The notes beneath the pieces are model-generated. The model did no database searches. It was given only the letters and a program-made list of their open reading frames with translations, and was not told where the DNA came from. From Arthrobacter sp. JZ12 (lineage in GTDB: Bacteria > Actinomycetota > Actinomycetes > Actinomycetales > Micrococcaceae): a stretch of 64,000 nucleotides of DNA. The translations under genes were made by a program, and so were the position numbers. The DNA is taken from positions 868,001-932,000 of the forward strand of contig NZ_CP045246.1 of assembly GCF_035189165.1 (NCBI RefSeq), read 5' to 3'. This document shows positions 63,363-64,000 of this stretch, one piece after another (the first letter of the stretch is position 1; every line of letters begins with the position of its first letter).

Positions 63363-64000
63363 ATGACCATCACCGCCCAGCGCGAACAAGATCTCCTGTC
63401 CACGGTTCCCACGGGTCTGCTGATCGGCGGCCAGTGGCGCGATGCTTCGAACGGCAAAACGTTCGACGTCGAGGACCCCGCAACCGGCAAGACCCTCGTC
63501 TCCATTGCCGACGCAACCCCCGAGGACGGCAAGGCTGCACTCGACGCCGCCGTCGCCGCTCAGGACGAATGGGCCCGCACCGCACCCCGCGAGCGCGGTG
63601 AAATTCTGCGCCGCGCCTTCGAGATGGTGACCGAGCGCGCCGAGGACTTCGCCCTCCTCATGACCATGGAAATGGGCAAGCCCCTGGCCGAGGCACGCGG
63701 CGAGGTCACCTACGCCGCCGAGTTCCTCCGCTGGTTCTCGGAGGAAGCCGTCCGCATGTCCGGACGTTACTCCACCTCGCCCGACGGCAAGTCCCGCATC
63801 CTCGTGACCAAGAAGCCGGTGGGCCCGTGCCTGCTCATCACGCCGTGGAACTTCCCCCTGGCGATGGCCACGCGCAAGATAGCTCCCGCCGTCGCCGCCG
63901 GCTGCACCATGGTTCTCAAGCCCGCCAACCTGACTCCGCTCACCTCGCTACTGTTCGCCACGGTCCTCGAGGAAGCCGGGCTGCCCGCAGGCGTCCTCAA
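63363..64000 (+). CDS. gabD: Succinate-semialdehyde dehydrogenase (3' end outside window)
   Basis: The first 212 residues of an aldehyde dehydrogenase oxidising succinate semialdehyde to succinate in GABA breakdown. Seen: GLLIGGQWRDASNGKTFDVEDPATG at the start, MTMEMGKPLAEARGEVTYAAEFLRWFSEEA, and the NAD(P)-site region PVGPCLLITPWNFPLAMATRKIAPAVAAGCTMVLKPAN with the conserved Asn and Lys. The catalytic Cys/Glu lie beyond the window. The overall pattern (MEMGKP, WFSEEAVR) favours GabD over other aldehyde dehydrogenases. Confidence 0.87.
   Translation, partial: MTITAQREQDLLSTVPTGLLIGGQWRDASNGKTFDVEDPATGKTLVSIADATPEDGKAALDAAVAAQDEWARTAPRERGEILRRAFEMVTERAEDFALLMTMEMGKPLAEARGEVTYAAEFLRWFSEEAVRMSGRYSTSPDGKSRILVTKKPVGPCLLITPWNFPLAMATRKIAPAVAAGCTMVLKPANLTPLTSLLFATVLEEAGLPAGVL

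Overview
The window is a high-GC actinobacterial chromosome segment, most likely from the Micrococcaceae (Arthrobacter sensu lato). The evidence is mycothiol metabolism (mca), a WhiB2-type Fe-S regulator, DUF3499, DUF4245, DUF4307, DUF5719, TIGR03089 and TIGR01906 proteins, an LCP cell-wall ligase, a Pmt O-mannosyltransferase divergent from rsmI, a class II fructose-bisphosphatase, and many genes that appear to be transcribed without a leader. No rRNA, CRISPR array, insertion sequence or prophage was seen. One tRNA is present.

Layout. 1-7003: end of a zinc-ribbon protein, an odd tRNA-Leu(UAA), a lone solute-binding lipoprotein gene that converges on a livHMGF-type ABC transporter operon, and a GroES-like gene. 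7138-11123: a Bax1-I membrane protein and a deoR-galT-galK galactose operon. 11247-14373: AI-2E family permease, threonine ammonia-lyase and rhomboid protease. 14419-22553: a conserved actinobacterial core block (greA, DUF4307, mca, small membrane protein, DUF255, hemolysin III, short isoprenyl synthase, PIN-PhoH), which follows the order of M. tuberculosis Rv1080c-Rv1095. 22575-30063: accessory stretch (unknown protein, A24 peptidase, Nudix, and a 1832-residue secreted pectin enzyme fusing an SGNH rhamnogalacturonan acetylesterase to a PL11 lyase). 30147-34154: return to the core block with fumC, carbonic anhydrase, DUF4245 and glpX. 34173-35408: an AbiEi/DUF559-like pseudogene between 86-bp direct repeats. 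35503-42752: FemAB transferase and a purK-purE-LCP-manA operon, then GtrA and TIGR03089. 43040-51813: whiB2, a giant glycosyltransferase that seems to start at CTG, DUF5719, a metallopeptidase-like protein without its zinc motif, DUF3499, a 24-bp tandem repeat, Trm112 and ahcY. 51948-64000: L,D-transpeptidase, RDD and SpoIIM proteins, a DUF222/HNH protein, TIGR01906, an acyl-CoA ligase, pmt, rsmI and the start of a succinate-semialdehyde dehydrogenase.

Functional themes are cell-envelope building (FemAB, LCP, manA, large GT, L,D-transpeptidase, Pmt, isoprenyl synthase, GtrA), central carbon (glpX, fumC, gal operon), mycothiol detoxification and plant polysaccharide use. The most unusual observations are the class-I-shaped tRNA with a Leu(UAA) anticodon, the repeat-flanked AbiEi-like pseudogene, the CTGA start/stop overlap, the 24-bp minisatellite where a phosphomannomutase gene is often found, a structured greA leader, and a recurrent TANNNT-N6-start pattern marking at least ten leaderless genes.
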